A stretch of 64,000 nt of DNA. It comes from Sipunculus nudus. Lineage: Eukaryota; Annelida; Sipuncula; Golfingiida; Sipunculidae. Shown here piece by piece: positions 44,210 to 56,733 of this stretch. Made by a program: the position numbers and the translations under genes. The notes under the pieces were generated by a model. The model had not been told where the DNA came from. It saw only the letters and a program-made list of their open reading frames with translations, and did not search any database. Within the stretch, counting starts at the first letter, position 1. The number at the start of each line of letters is the position of its first letter. The stretch is from assembly GCA_026874595.1 (NCBI GenBank), contig CM049314.1, positions 15,618,729 to 15,682,728 of the forward strand. Reading direction: 5' to 3'.

Positions 44210-46264
44210 AGTATATGTGTCTTAACATATTTTTTATTGTCTGTGTGACACTTTTCAAATAAGTTACAAGTAAGTATAAGGTTTTAAAAAATATTGAATG
44301 GTTTTTCCACTAAAGTCTACTTCTTGTCCAAGTTTAGATACAAGTATATAATATTCCAGAATGAACTCAGAAATGTAACAAGTATTATTCTAATTATTTA
44401 TATATTTAATTTCTCATATATAAATATTATTCTCTGAAAGTGGAAAGGGGTAAGGGGGGGGGGGGTGATTTCATTGGCCATCAACCCTTGCCAAAAAGTT
44501 GGGGGGGGGGGATATATACCATCCCCTCCTCTTGGATTAACGCACCTGACAGTCCGTCACGGTGTGGTCAATGATCTCTTCTAATCTGCCGCAGATTCTG
44601 CTCTTGGAATCTGTACCATCGTTGATGATACGGTGGTGATATAAAGGGTCTATGCAGTTACGACTCTCTAGTCTTGTGCTACATGTAGAAACCGAACCTT
44701 CTAATTCTTCCTTCAGTCCAGCACTCGACAATTGGGTTGGTGTCCTATCCTTGATTGAAGTGTCAGTTTTGATGGTGATGTTTTCAGCTTGGGTCAGTCT
44801 ACCTCTTTGGAAGTTTTAAGTTCAGTGGCGCCACCTATAACCGCGGTTTCGTAGAATACATTTACACTTTTTTTTAAATTACTAATACCTTTGTTTCAAA
44901 TGTTTTAGGTATCAATTCACGGTTTGGCATGGAGCCTCTGTCACACTTTTCTGGTTCACCAATGAGTAGGCTAATGTTACATGTCACCAGCTTTATATTT
45001 GTTGGTTGCTCATAACTTTTTTTTGTTAGTGGTAGTATTTCCCTATTTGTGCGTTCAATAATAAGAAGCCACGTTTATGCTATAGGCATGTTCCAGGATG
45101 GGGGAGGGGGCGGGGATTGCTTGACTGGTTTCATGACCCTTTACGCACATATAACTTTTAGATCTGCAAGAAACACTCTGTACAGTAAGATCTGTTTACT
45201 TGAGGAGCAACGCCCAGTTCCAACAGAGTTTACATTTTCACAATTGGGAGATATTTTTTTTATGATTTCAGTTAAAAAAGCTTGCTTATTTAATTAGATT
45301 TTAAAGAAAAGTGATTAGTGCAATTAGTTTTTATTTCTCTTTTTGGAATTACCGCAGCGTAAAACGTACTCTTGAGGATTTATCATTAATGTGACTGTCT
45401 AATAAACTTAATATATATTTTATTCTTAATATTTCTTAATATCTTGTTACATAATTCGCAAAGCTCGATTCCGAGCATCATGCAAATGGAAGGGTGGGGT
45501 GGGGTGGGGGGTAATTAAAAAAGTCATGGATAGCGCGGCTACATTTTAACATTGTTTTTCGATCGCAGGCGAAAGTTAGCTCGAGTTGGCATGAAGACTT
45601 TGGTCCGGCACAGCATGAGTTCATGTAACCTCCTTGTAAAAAGCTACCAGGCCATGCACCCCATTATAAAAATAAAGGCAGTCTACTCGCCATCCGACGA
45701 AACTCCAATGAATCCCATCCCAAAACACCGACCATCCCGGCTGCACTGTGATCAAATATATAGTTTTCTCTAGCAGCCTTCGCTGGATCTTATCCAGATT
45801 TAATGTCTATCTTGAATTGGGGGTCCCACACTGAGGCACTTTACCCAATTATCGGTCTCGATAAAGGTATTTTCCACTACTTACCTCCTCAAGGAACTGC
45901 ACATTTTCAAACACTGTAATTCATTCCCCATGACTGACCCCAATTTTTCTAATGAATTTATGTCTTGCCTAGTTAATTTGAGAGATTTCCTGTAAGATCA
46001 TTTTTTTATTAATATCGTTTACTTGTAATTTTCCAACGATCAATTGTTTTTAAAAAGCTCTTTATTCTTATATTATCTTGTATATATTTATCTTGCTATT
46101 TATCTTGCAAAATTCAAGGGGCGGATCCAGGGTACGCTCCTCACCCAGCGGTTATACACTGCAGTCGCCCCAGGTTTCCTTTTTTTTAAACGCTGCAATT
46201 TATTGCAAGGTTCACTGGGCATGACCACCAGGGGGCACATAGCAAGCAACTGCATTCAGACCTA
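43700..46264. other. Intergenic sequence without recognised genes
   Basis: Several open frames of 60-90 codons exist, but none has family similarity I recognise or a convincing exon structure. A GGCGCCACC site at 44827 recalls the 16017 element. Confidence 0.45.
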
Positions 46265-46400
46265 TAAGAGTGTGGTATTGCATTGTGCATCAAATTTTAA
46301 TTATGCGACCCACGCTTTCAGTTTCGTGACGACCGCTCTCGTTGGTCTGATTCTTGGCCGTGTACCAGTACTGGAGTTAACAGACCAACGCCACCCAAAG
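46265..46400. repeat. Dispersed element, copy 2 (related to 17475-17660)
   Basis: TATAAGAGTGTGGTATTGCA through CGTTGGTCTGATTCTTGGC aligns with the reverse complement of the copy in MIPEP intron 6. Open frames at 46044-46804 overlap this repeat and are not considered genes. Confidence 0.65.
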
Positions 46401-47832
46401 TTCACCAAAAATGTAACTCCTGTATGGATTAATCTTGTTCACGCAGCACTGACTGATAGGCGCACAGCCGATTATATATGAATTTAAAATCAAAATCTTT
46501 CACAGCTAATGTTTCCTGGATTCATCTTGCACTTACTAATTGGATATGTCTCCACACAACGATATTCAGACCCTCCAACATTTCGCATGTAAAAATTGTC
46601 CTTGGCCTGTTTCTGGAAGCGCTCACAACAGATACAAAATATGTGGGTTACCAGTCCTCCGGCAATTGCGACATCAACTCTGAAGTCCGTTACAGAGGTA
46701 TCACTGACTGTTTACGCCTACAGACATCGTCTCACAGATTTCTAAACTCTGACTTGCTTCTGGACTGCAGAGCTCTTGATTGCCGACTGTCACTTATAAC
46801 ATGATTATTAAAATGGACACGCCTCCAGCGATAAAACCCTGATAAAAAAGCAAACCAAGTAGGTGTTCGGCCTTTGAAGTCTACAATAAACAACGTTACT
46901 ATAGAGACCGTTTAGACAGAGATGGCTCCCAAGGAATTAAACTGTACTGAAATTAACATCAAACGAGTCACATGTGCTCTCTAACAAAGGTTTCGACGCA
47001 AACATCTAAACATGATGCTCCATATTTATGTACAATAAATTATAAAAAACAATCATCTGGTTATACTCCATACTTGAACATGCAATGATATAATTGAATG
47101 ACAGTCCTCTGGTGCATATAGGTGACACTACATCAACCGTCCGTTAACAGATCACATCTGGCGATTGTGATAGCATAAAAACATGTTAATGTGTAACTTA
47201 CCATTTTCGTAATATATATCATGTACCAGCTCTTAGCATCCCACTTATAGAGCAATATTGGATTCGTACTGCAAGCATACACTGTTGGTATGTAAGGGTT
47301 GCGGGCCATCAGACACGGCATTGCAGATTTGTAAATGCAATTCATAATCAGAATCTGAATCATTCTCATCAGACGTAGGTATCGGAGGTATCATGGGTGG
47401 GGACCGCCGTACATTATCATGACCAGTACGAGTACAGGTCTTAGATTGGCTCCCTTTACTCAATTACTTAAACCGACGCGATATGCTAGCTCAATCGAGT
47501 AAACTTAATTATTTTCCTGGTCCTTATTAATTTATTACACATGAGGTTCATTAGCATCTTGGACTTCGTTCCTACCACGCCGGCAGACATGGGGCCACAG
47601 CTTCCGGTGATTTAACATTTACTTTTTGATCAACAAGCTGTGCCACTGACTGCAAGCGACGCTGATGGACATGAACGCATTCCATAAGAGATTTTCCCCT
47701 GGTATAGCAATCAGATTATCTACTGGAAGACGACAGTCTCAACTAAACATTGAATAAAATTGGGAGAAACCGGTTGTAGCGTGTGGGTTTGAATTGTAAT
47801 AGAAAACTATCTTATCTTACAGGTCTGGTCAC

Positions 47833-48051
47833 TTATGTTTCTTCTCGGGAGGCAAAGACGGCAGAAGGTCTTGCATGGTTCTGTTGAAATGTTTGCACTG
47901 GTTGATGGTATGCTAGAGTCCTGAATTTGTTAATTCTGTAGAGATAACATAATTCCTTAATCAGTTGGTACTCAGATTCCCTACCTTGATCAAATGTATC
48001 CCTAACAAAGGACCAAACCTCGAAAACCAGTGTTTTACCAGTACCTTGCAA
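47833..48051 (-). pseudogene. Gypsy integrase core remnant
   Basis: DQGRESEYQLIKELCYLYRI followed by NKFRTLAYHQ matches the integrase stretch around the second catalytic Asp (DQG.EFES.L..ELC..Y.I....T.YHP). The downstream part is out of frame. Confidence 0.78.
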
Positions 48052-48809
48052 CCGAAACAGCTCTCTGATCTTTAGTTGGCATTGCTACAGTATATTTTGT
48101 GAAAATATCGGCTTTTACTAACACGTTTTCTATCCCACTGGACGATTTCTCTAACAGTGAATTATGACAATAATCTCTAATGGGTATGATGCTCTTTAAG
48201 TTCTCATTAGGATATTCAACTTTACTTGTTTACATTGGCAGCCATACCTGGCGAAAAACATCTTGCCCGAATGAATTATTGAATGCGGTCGCGGCCTTGA
48301 TGCCCGTGGTCATCATTCCTCTTGCAGAATTTGCGGACGCAAAACCTGCTTAAGATCCCCAAGCCTAGGATCACAGACCTCAAGATACAAGATCCCATCT
48401 TCCAGAGATAATCGATCCATTACCTGATAAGATACTGGATTTTCTTTGGATTGTTTCGCCTTTTATTTATCGCGGGTTTTACGCCAGTCTGCCAAATGTG
48501 TAAGATCTTAAAAATATTTGGGTCAAGTGCCTGGAGATGCACCATTTTTGTGGTGACCTGCTCGGCAAAAGTGTTGCCTGCCCGGGATTTTTATCAGCTC
48601 CGCTATGTTTCCAAAGAGTTTGAGCCTGGGATCAAAAGTTAAGGAAGTTAAGGAAGCACATGCAACCACGACTTCCGCAGGAGATACATCACAATCTCAT
48701 GAAAAAAAATGTCGGCGTTTACATTCGCCTTGCCAGATCGAACCGAAAGCCATAATTATATTAAAGTAGAGCAGATGCCAACCTTTCCTCTACTTTTTCA
48801 CGTTTACTT

Positions 48810-48905
48810 TTTGTCATTAATTGGGTCAAGGGGTTGTTGTCAGTGATAACAGTGAATCTGCTACCCATGAGATAAACCATGAATATTTCGGTGACTGCTA
48901 ACTGA
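48810..48905 (-). pseudogene. Gypsy RNase H remnant
   Basis: LAVTEIFMVYLMGSRFTVIT followed by DNNPLTQ matches the RNase H motif (..WAV..KF..YL.G..F.V.TDNNPL) of Gypsy polyproteins, including the Asp-Asn-Asn-Pro-Leu signature. Confidence 0.8.
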
Positions 48906-49463
48906 AGTGGAAGTAAACTCTAATTTCCTTGAACGGTATATATATGATTCAATGCTTCTTTCTGCTCCTCTTAGTCTACGGCTTGTTTATGCAATGACCC
49001 GTAAGACCCTAGCTTGTTCTCGGCAAAGCACTATACCCAAACCTGTGTTGGAGGCATAAGTTTACAAAATTAAAATAGTAACCGACAATCATAGAAGCCA
49101 AGAATCAGGGCAAATGTTAACTTCTGCGTCAGAATAAGAATTGCATTGGTATGTTGTTCATCCCACAACATATTTAATGCATTATTTTTATTCACTCTAT
49201 TTTTTTTCTTTCTGTCTGGCTACAACTATCTAGGCGATGCAAAGGAGCTGCAGCTTTTGAGAAACCAGGAACAACTTCCCAAAATAGGACGCGAATCCCA
49301 GAAAACTCCTTCTGCAATGGCAGCAATTCTGTCGGGGTCCGTTGCGATTCCCTCCCCTTTATCAACATGATCTAGACATTTCTTTTTCCGGAAGAAAAAA
49401 AATTCTAATTAACCTTGAGGTCTTAAAGATCAAGATCTTCTTCGACGTTCTTGCACGATAAGG

Positions 49464-49890
49464 TTATCTAAAAAGACAAAGCAATATTCTGTAATCATAA
49501 TGCTGAAACACATGAGAAAATAATCGATGCCATGTCGCGAGAGAAGTGCTGAGCCCGAATGGCATCCGAAGATACACATACAACCCCACTGGAGTGGTGA
49601 AAAATATTTTGAGAATATCCTGATCGTCTACTTCTGTTCGGTGATAAGCCGACGTTGAATCTAATGTGGAGAACACCCGCGCACCAGCTAGAATTCCAAA
49701 GACTCATCAATACGTGGAATGGGGAAGCCATCCCTGTTATTTTAGAGTTTAGCTGCAGACGATCCACACACATTCTAATGTCACCGTTTTTCTTTCTGAC
49801 AATAACAACTGGGGGATCAGAATTTGACCACCTTTCTCTGATGATACCCTTGGCTAAAATGTCATTCAAGTGCTCATGAATCCTTTCCAC
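49464..49890 (-). pseudogene. Gypsy reverse transcriptase remnant
   Basis: Two overlapping frames split by a frameshift contain ILAKGIIRERWSNSDPPVVI, VRKKNGDIRMCVDRLQLN, STLDSTSAYHRTEVDDQD and TPVGLYVYLRMPFGLSTS. These are the fingers and palm motifs of Ty3/Gypsy RT. The YxDD catalytic box expected shortly after is not intact. Confidence 0.88.
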
Positions 49891-52369
49891 ACATGTGTTG
49901 GCACTCAGTGATACTGTTGGTTTACTGGTGTTTTATTCACTGTACAGATTTTATGCTTTGTAGTAGTTGTTGACTCAAGGTACTCTCCTTCCTTTGAGAA
50001 AATACATTTTTTTAGAAAAAGAGAGTTCACTTTATCGATGTGAACCAGGTCACAAAAATTGAATAAATTGATGTTTTAACAGCATCATCCGCCATTTCTC
50101 TGGTATCATCACTTAATACATCTACTTGGTAGTAAGATACAACAATTTTGTTTAACGTTATACGCTTTAGATCTTATCCACCTACGTCAAGATTGAAGTA
50201 AATAAAACTACTTTGGTGCCTACGCCTAAGGTTATCTCCATAATACCAGTATTAAACACCTGTGTATGAGTGTTCCCATGCAATAACTGTACATGACAGG
50301 GTTTTACATAGAAACCAGTCTTAGCATTGTGCTGGAGAGGTTCATCAAGCACAAGGTCATTAACCTTTGCCCCGTGCACTGAAATCCAGGTCGTGTTCCT
50401 TGTGGCCAAAACAGATGCGGGCTGTACTGATCGACACATGAATGAATCCTGTCTTTGGTTTTCCAGATCTCGAGTGGCTAGAAAGGTACTATACTGAGGT
50501 ACATGATGCAAAACATTCGTTCCAATATAACAAGAAACCAGGCAAATCCTTACGTAATGCTTGTGTGGCTGATGTATCCCTGACAACTGAAACTCCTACA
50601 TTTGGAACAACCGTATAAGGAATTTGAGCATCAGTGAAGAAACGCAAGAAATGGGATATCTAGCCCATTTGCACCCTCAACTGAAACCAGGAATATCCAT
50701 GCAGTTTATCCGAGCTACCTCCATAACCTCTGAAAAATATTGTTCACTAACAGTTGGTCCAGTGTTTATCAATGAATTTGTCAATGTATTTCAAAGGTGT
50801 GCCTGCACAAGGGGCCGCCCTCCAATGGTCTTACGTAAGAGGTCTATAGATGGAATTTCCTAAGTTGTAAATATGACAGGATCCCCATTGCCTGGTTTGC
50901 ACCTAGTGTCCCTGATTAAACGAATTACGGTATTTGCTCCTATGAAATTGACCTGATGGATTTTTATTTGCAGCCAGGAACGGACTCGCCTGAAAATCGT
51001 TTAGAAGGCATACCGCGCTGATGGGATAAAGCTACCTTGGTTACCTGTTGGCTGAACGCGAGTATACTGAGGAGCAGAACTACTTGCACTTGCTGTGGTT
51101 GCATGTTTCTAAGAAGCTATGAATCTACGACAACCCCTCTTCGTATCAAAGATATCGTAAACACTGCACGTTCTATCGTCTAGTGTAAAGTGGACCTCCT
51201 CCTAGCAACCCCTTCTAGATGTGACAATTTGGAATCCATGGCAGTCCTGACTTCAAGATCATGCAGGTGGATGCCGCGCTTCGCATCAAATGCCAATTCT
51301 TTATATCACTCTGATCTCCACTAAAATTACGTAATTTCTCTGAGGAATGAACAACCTTTGCGACAATCTCTTTAGAATTGGCCTCAATTGGGCCCAGATT
51401 TCAGGTTTTTCATTTACCTCCTTGAATGTTGCCATTATGTAGGAAGTTAAGAATATATATCCAAATCACAAGTCCAAAACGATTATCTTTCCAGATAAAA
51501 ACAAAATAAAGTCCTGAATACGTCTGGACAGTGATCTTTTCAAGTCCTGTTCTTTGATATATCTATCCTCAAGATGTGTCTACTCCATCATCCACTTGGA
51601 CAAATGCAATCCCACTTCTGCCACCAAATTTGTGATGGGGGTTGAAGACAAAACCTAGATTGGTTTCACTTCTGTTCTTTGCAAAAAAAAAAAGATCATA
51701 ACAAAACTTTCATGGGTTCTTCCCAGCAATAATATATCAGAAAGGATCACCGCTAGCTCCTGTATATCCACCTGGCTACTGTTTCGGTGGTACATATCTT
51801 GATGTCTGAGCTAGCGGTTGCCAGGCAATCACCATTCAAAATTCTGTTTTGGTGCTCTTAACGAAAATAATGGTTTGCTTGCTTGTTTGTCAACTCTTCT
51901 TCCCGCCTGTTAATCTACATACTTAAAATATTAAGGGTCACGGAATATATGCTGAAGTTACAACTTAACCTATTTTATAACTTCGTTGTCGCGGAGCGAC
52001 TGAAACTGACGCTAACAGCAACACATTTATGAATATCTTTTCACTACGGCCAGAAGACAATCGCGCACTCTTAGTCTCTGCACCTTCCTGAAATAGCAAA
52101 AAAAAAAAGACCAATAAACGGGACAACCAATAGCATACCGTATTTTGGGGTAGAAACACAGGTATCCCAAAGAATAAATGAATATACTAATATCTTTGAC
52201 CTAAATCCAGATCGGTTCGAGCTATTAATTGTGTATCATAAACTTGCGAATTTTTCGCCTAGGGCAGTAATTGTTGTGTCTGGACAAGCTAAGGTTATGT
52301 TACAGCTGAAACCCTGACCAAAGACAATCAAATGTCCACTTATTTCGACCATTCTGTTCACCTACAACC

Positions 52370-52846
52370 CTCAGAGAGAGACAGAGAGAGAAAGAGAGAG
52401 AGAGAGCGCTAGAAAAGCAAGCTTCGCTAGTGAGACAGTTCGCTCCGCTTTCATGATCACCCCATTACAATACACACACACACCCTCACACACACACACA
52501 CACACATATATATTCTTTGTCCTTAAGAACACCTCTGTACTGTGGTAACCTCCTACTCACGGCCACGTACGAGCAGTTCCTTCAAAATTTATTATTTATT
52601 ATTATATATATTTTCTCGCTCACACACACACACACATATATATATATATTGTCTGCGCATAGACATCTTCTGACATCACACCACTCCTGGATCCGCGTCT
52701 GTATTCAGACCCCATGCATCGATATTAAATTAGGCTTAGTGACCAAATTCACCCAAAGATATTATTCTGGATAGAACTCTATTAATTATAATTCCTACCC
52801 GGTTGCAGGGCAGACACCTTCAAACTGTCTGCCAAGACCTAAAGAT

Positions 52847-52932
<86 letters not shown>

Positions 52933-52935
52933 ATA
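52370..52935. repeat. Microsatellite cluster (GA)n, (CA)n, (TA)n
   Basis: GA tract at 52373-52407, CA tracts at 52470-52505 and 52620-52635, and two (TA)n blocks at 52849-52929 separated by TG. Confidence 0.9.
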
Positions 52936-53049
52936 CAAATATTAAAATAAGCATATGTATTGACTAGCCTTTAAAAAAAAATAAATTGAAAGAAAAAAAT
53001 AAATTAATTCATAAAATCGTATTAAGAAGATTATTGTTAACAAATTAGT

Positions 53050-53690
53050 TTTTCTTTTCCTCAAGGGATTGGTTTAGTCCCTGGATTGCTGATATGTAGG
53101 TTCTGGTAAAAGTTCTTTTTGAATAACCTGGTAACGACCGAAAACGAACTCCAGATTTCATTATATGAAATGATTACATGATGCGCTTGGTGATTAAAAT
53201 CTTTGATAATGGCATTCGCTTTCTTAATAGGCCTAATATAAGAGTCTCTTATGGTATATATGGATTCAAAAGATGGCAAAAAATCCCGATTATCTCCCCC
53301 CCCCCCCAGCCGTTTTAACAACCCTATTAATTCCGTTCCACGGCATTGGAGCTCCCTAGCCATGCAGTGACAGGGAGAAAGCGTCATACAGTCTCGATAA
53401 CTGCTCTCTAAAATGTCAGCAGCATCGGTAAGCCTAGACCAAACCGCTTAAGACCCATTAAAATGTAGGCCTACATCCGTTGTTGGGCCTTCTTCGTACA
53501 ATTATTTACATTTACCCCATACTTCAAGTCTGATGGTATATGGATGCTTAAAAAATTTCAAACAATTAACAGTTTCTCCCGCAGAACCTTTTAATCTCTA
53601 TGGGCGAGATCTTTGATCTTTTACGCCGAAGTCCATGATCATCTCCTTGGTTTTCCTAACATTCATCTCAAGTTGCACCACGCATTTCTT
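53050..53690 (-). pseudogene. Second LINE 3'-end fragment
   Basis: EMNVRKTKEMIMDFGVK at about 53619-53685 matches the NV.KTKEM..DF motif of non-LTR reverse transcriptases. The frame at 53061-53387 downstream reads through RDCMTLSP-like and RDSYIRPIKKANAIIKDFN-like text typical of LINE polymerase C-termini. Stops interrupt it. Confidence 0.6.
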
Positions 53691-54116
53691 TGTTCAATTT
53701 CATACTTAATTGTAATATATCTGAAATGTGATAAAGTATATATATATATATAACTCTGAAGAAAAACAACACTGTTAATTCACAACAGTCTGTTTCACGG
53801 GATGCGACCCGATCATCAGGTGAATGTGGTTAGAATGAAGCTAACGGCGTGGTTTGAAAGGTTTAGGGACATATCGGCCGCCGTCGACATCGGCCGCCGG
53901 CCTCAAATGGACCATATCGGCCGCCGGCACCCAGCGGGACGCAATATCGGCCGCCAGCTGCAATTGCCCACAGGCCTGTATTAACTCTGTCAAGTCAACC
54001 ATATCGGCCGCGGAAAGAACTAGGCTACCATATCGGCCGCCGCCTCCTCATTATACGTTTCATTGGATAATCTATAGTCTCTCTCTCTCTCTCTCATATT
54101 GTATATATAATGTATG

Positions 54117-54158
<42 letters not shown>

Positions 54159-54367
54159 CATACATAAATACTAAAGCATTATAATAAAAATGTAAATAAA
54201 TTAATAAACCAAATCACCGACTTATCTTCCAAATAAAGCGAGTATAATAAATCAAGGCTTAACATGAACATATTTTATATAAAAATTAATGTATTTTGAT
54301 ATAAATTATATAAATATATATATATATATATAAACATACTAATAATATTGAATAAAACTCTCTCCAG

Positions 54368-54652
54368 TGTTACTGCTGTGATGGTTGGCAGCACCTCAAG
54401 TGTAATACAGGAGTGTCAGTTGTGGATGAAGAGGCGACCAGAGAAGGGTGGCTTGGATGGATGTGCCAGCCTTGCCGACAGATGGCGACATCGCCAGCCG
54501 AGAATTCCGCCGAAGGTGAAGAACAACAACCTGAACCTGTAGACGAGACCCCGGATCGAGGAAGCAACTACTGCAGCCCCCCTAGATCTGCTTCAGACCG
54601 AACCTGTAGACGAGACCCCGGATCGAGGAAGCAGCTACTACAGCCCACATAG
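54368..54652 (+). pseudogene. Zinc-finger (CxCC...WQH..C...WxCxxC) fragment inside the long-TIR element
   Basis: After an acceptor-like CTCTCTCCAG|, the frame reads CYCCDGWQHLKCNTG and, 17 residues on, GWLGWMCQPCRQ. The Cys/His spacing resembles the small PHD-like finger found in invertebrate proteins linked to FLYWCH/MULE transposase genes. The frame then runs through a repeated EPVDETPDRGS segment to a stop. There is no start codon before the finger, so this looks like a captured or residual exon. A further open frame at 54938-55240 (VKLLYKEAQVVNMTAELVSR...) may be the continuation. Confidence 0.5.
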
Positions 54653-54825
54653 ATCTGCTTCAGCTCGAACCTGTAGACGAGACCCCGGATCGAGGAAGCA
54701 GCTACTGCTGCCCCCATAGATCTGCTTCAGCCCGAACCTGGAGACGAGACCCCGGAGGAAACAACGTACCACTGCAGCCCTCATAGATCTGCATCAGCCC
54801 GAACCCGTGGAGGAAGCCCCGGAGG
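54540..54825. repeat. ~62-bp tandem repeat inside the long-TIR element
   Basis: Four to five copies of GAACCTGTAGACGAGACCCC plus GGATCGAGGAAGCAGCTACTGCAGCCC...TAGATCTGCTTCAG, decaying to the right (the last units have GGAGGAAG for GGATCGAGGAAG). Confidence 0.85.
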
Positions 54826-55344
54826 AAGCAGTTAATGCAGCCTCAGAGGAAACACAGGCACAGGACGCCAGTCTGTACGCGGAAGACCTCGGTTCCTTCC
54901 ACGAACTCTCAGCACTGGAAGAAAGGGACTTCGCCGTATGGTCAAGTTGCTGTACAAGGAGGCACAGGTTGTGAATATGACAGCCGAACTAGTGTCAAGA
55001 GAGCAATTCTCCAGGATATTGTCACACAGAAGCCGTGACGTAAACAGTCGACTCTTTGCTTTATGTAGAGAGTATGGGGTTGTGGAGCGGAGCGCACCCT
55101 CTCTCTTGGCTGCTGGTAGCAGATTGGTTTGCCCAAAACCAAGTCTGCAACCGGCGGACGAGCCGCAGCAGCAAGAGGACCAGCAAGTGATCGCCTCAGC
55201 TAATGTGTTTTTTTTATTTTTTTTTTTTTTAATCTTGTGAGATACATGTATAAATATTCGCTGTGATATCTTTTTTTTCTCATGTGCTTTTATATAAGTT
55301 TTATGTAGAGGTGATGATGATGCGTATTAGTAAGTTGGTTTTAG

Positions 55345-55349
55345 TTAGC

Positions 55350-55418
<69 letters not shown>

Positions 55419-55420
55419 CT
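55345..55420. repeat. (TA)n microsatellite inside the long-TIR element
   Basis: Nearly pure TA run. Others lie at 54122-54150, 56207-56271 and 56315-56356. Confidence 0.9.
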
Positions 55421-56137
55421 TTCCTTGGATTTAAATGAGATTAATGTTTTCCATGTATATTGTTACAATTTTTTTGGTAAATATTCTTTGTAAATATTAG
55501 TACCAAGATTTTCTTTTGTTCACATGCTTTAGTAAGATTTTATTGGGTTGGATTTTAGCGTAGAAGTATTGTGATATATAAATATATAGTTTATTGAGAT
55601 GTTGCTGTGATGCTTTTATCATGCAGTAGTTTTGGTCAGTGTTTGTAATGGTTATTGTCATTTCTGTTAATAAATGTGTATTTACTGTAATTTGTCGTTT
55701 TTCCGATTGGGAGTTTGTGCGTGTTTGAAAACGTTTGCAAAATGCTCGTGGTCACACTGAATAAAAAAAGCTTCAATTCATATAAAATATTGAATGAAAA
55801 TTGATATGTACATATATACATATATGTACAGAGAGAGAGAAAGAGAGAGAGGGAGAGAGAGAGAGACTATAGATTATCCAATGAAACGAATAATGAGGAA
55901 GCGGCGGCCGATATGGTAGCCTAGTTCTTTCCGCGGCCGATATGGTTGACTTGACAGAGTTAATACAGGCCTGTGGGCAATTGCAGCTGGCGGCCGATAT
56001 TGCGTCCCGCTGGGCGCCGGCGGCCGATATGGTTCATTTGAGGCCGGCGGCCGATGTCGACGGCGGCCGATATGTCCCTATACCGTTTGAAAAGCCGAGA
56101 CTTTACGAGATTACGAGATTATGCTTAGTGCGGTTCG

Positions 56138-56205
56138 GGGCGGGGGGGGGGGGGGGGGGGGGGGGGGGGCATGTGAAAGACCGACACTGATCCTATTGTC
56201 CTCGG

Positions 56206-56272
<67 letters not shown>

Positions 56273-56310
56273 GACGTTAATAAATTTGAAATGTGTTATA
56301 TAAACGCTGA

Positions 56311-56360
<50 letters not shown>
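56138..56360. repeat. Poly-G tract and two (TA)n arrays upstream of FBXO45
   Basis: An approximately 30-base G run (56140-56169), a possible G-quadruplex former, then TA arrays. It separates the long-TIR element from the FBXO45 5' region. Confidence 0.9.
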
Positions 56361-56361
<1 letters not shown>

Positions 56362-56550
56362 TATATATGTTAATACGTGTGTGTGTCAGTCCCCCATCCC
56401 CCTTTCGAGATGATAAATGGATGCCACAGGCTCCTGATAGAATCCCCAGACGTGTACATGTTATAGTGTATTCTCCACTTTAAACCAATTGAGCTACTGC
56501 AGCCCTTCCTTATTTTTTAAAAGGCGCAATATAAAATAATGTTCCTATGC

Positions 56551-56733
56551 GTACGTCATTTAGGTACTTTTTTTAAATAATTGTAATAGAACGGTTGATA
56601 ACAATTCCAATATGACCGCGCATCGACATCACAGCCCGCCAGTCCTAAAATGATGTAATAGGTGTTACGGTTTTTAAACGAGGGTTAGTCCTGCCTTTAC
56701 TATGTCAATCCCCGGCTTGACATTTATGGCAAC
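56551..56733 (+). promoter_or_regulatory. FBXO45: Putative FBXO45 5' region
   Basis: A locally CpG-richer stretch with ACGTCA (CRE half-site, about 56553) and ATGATGTAAT (about 56650). The transcription start is not determined. An ATG at 56726, eight bases before the main start and out of frame, opens a 13-codon frame that ends inside the coding region. Confidence 0.35.

Larger units (their letters stand above)
47800..51640 (-). mobile_element. Decayed Ty3/Gypsy LTR retrotransposon
   Basis: Reading right to left, pieces occur in the order of a Gypsy element. TTTGGTGGCAGAAGTGG at about 51608-51624 resembles the sequence just after a 5' LTR, followed by a gag-like region near 51300. A pre-RT/protease-linker frame lies at 50182-50586, reverse transcriptase at 49464-49890, RNase H near 48810-48905 and integrase at 47833-48051. 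Frames are interrupted throughout. LTR boundaries were not resolved. Confidence 0.82.
53860..56084. mobile_element. Complete long-TIR (Mutator-like) element with 8-bp target duplication
   Basis: 2225 bp, flanked by GTTTGAAA at 53852-53859 and 56085-56092. Terminal inverted repeats are about 228 bp (53860-54088 and 55858-56084) and start GGTTTAGGGACATATCGG. Each TIR holds six or seven copies of an ATATCGGCCGCCG-type motif containing the EagI palindrome CGGCCG. Long TIRs and an 8-11 bp duplication fit Mutator-like elements; this is inference, since no transposase is visible. The interior contains a zinc-finger gene fragment and a 62-bp repeat. It lies about 650 bp upstream of FBXO45. Confidence 0.85.

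Noticed and set aside
45552-45773. 73-codon plus-strand frame (MFFDRRRKLARVGMKTLVRH...)
   Set aside because: Composition is mildly coding-like but no family, splice sites or neighbours support it.
46044-46804. Two plus-strand frames of 145 and 108 codons
   Set aside because: They overlap a dispersed repeat also present in MIPEP intron 6 and show no domain or splice structure.
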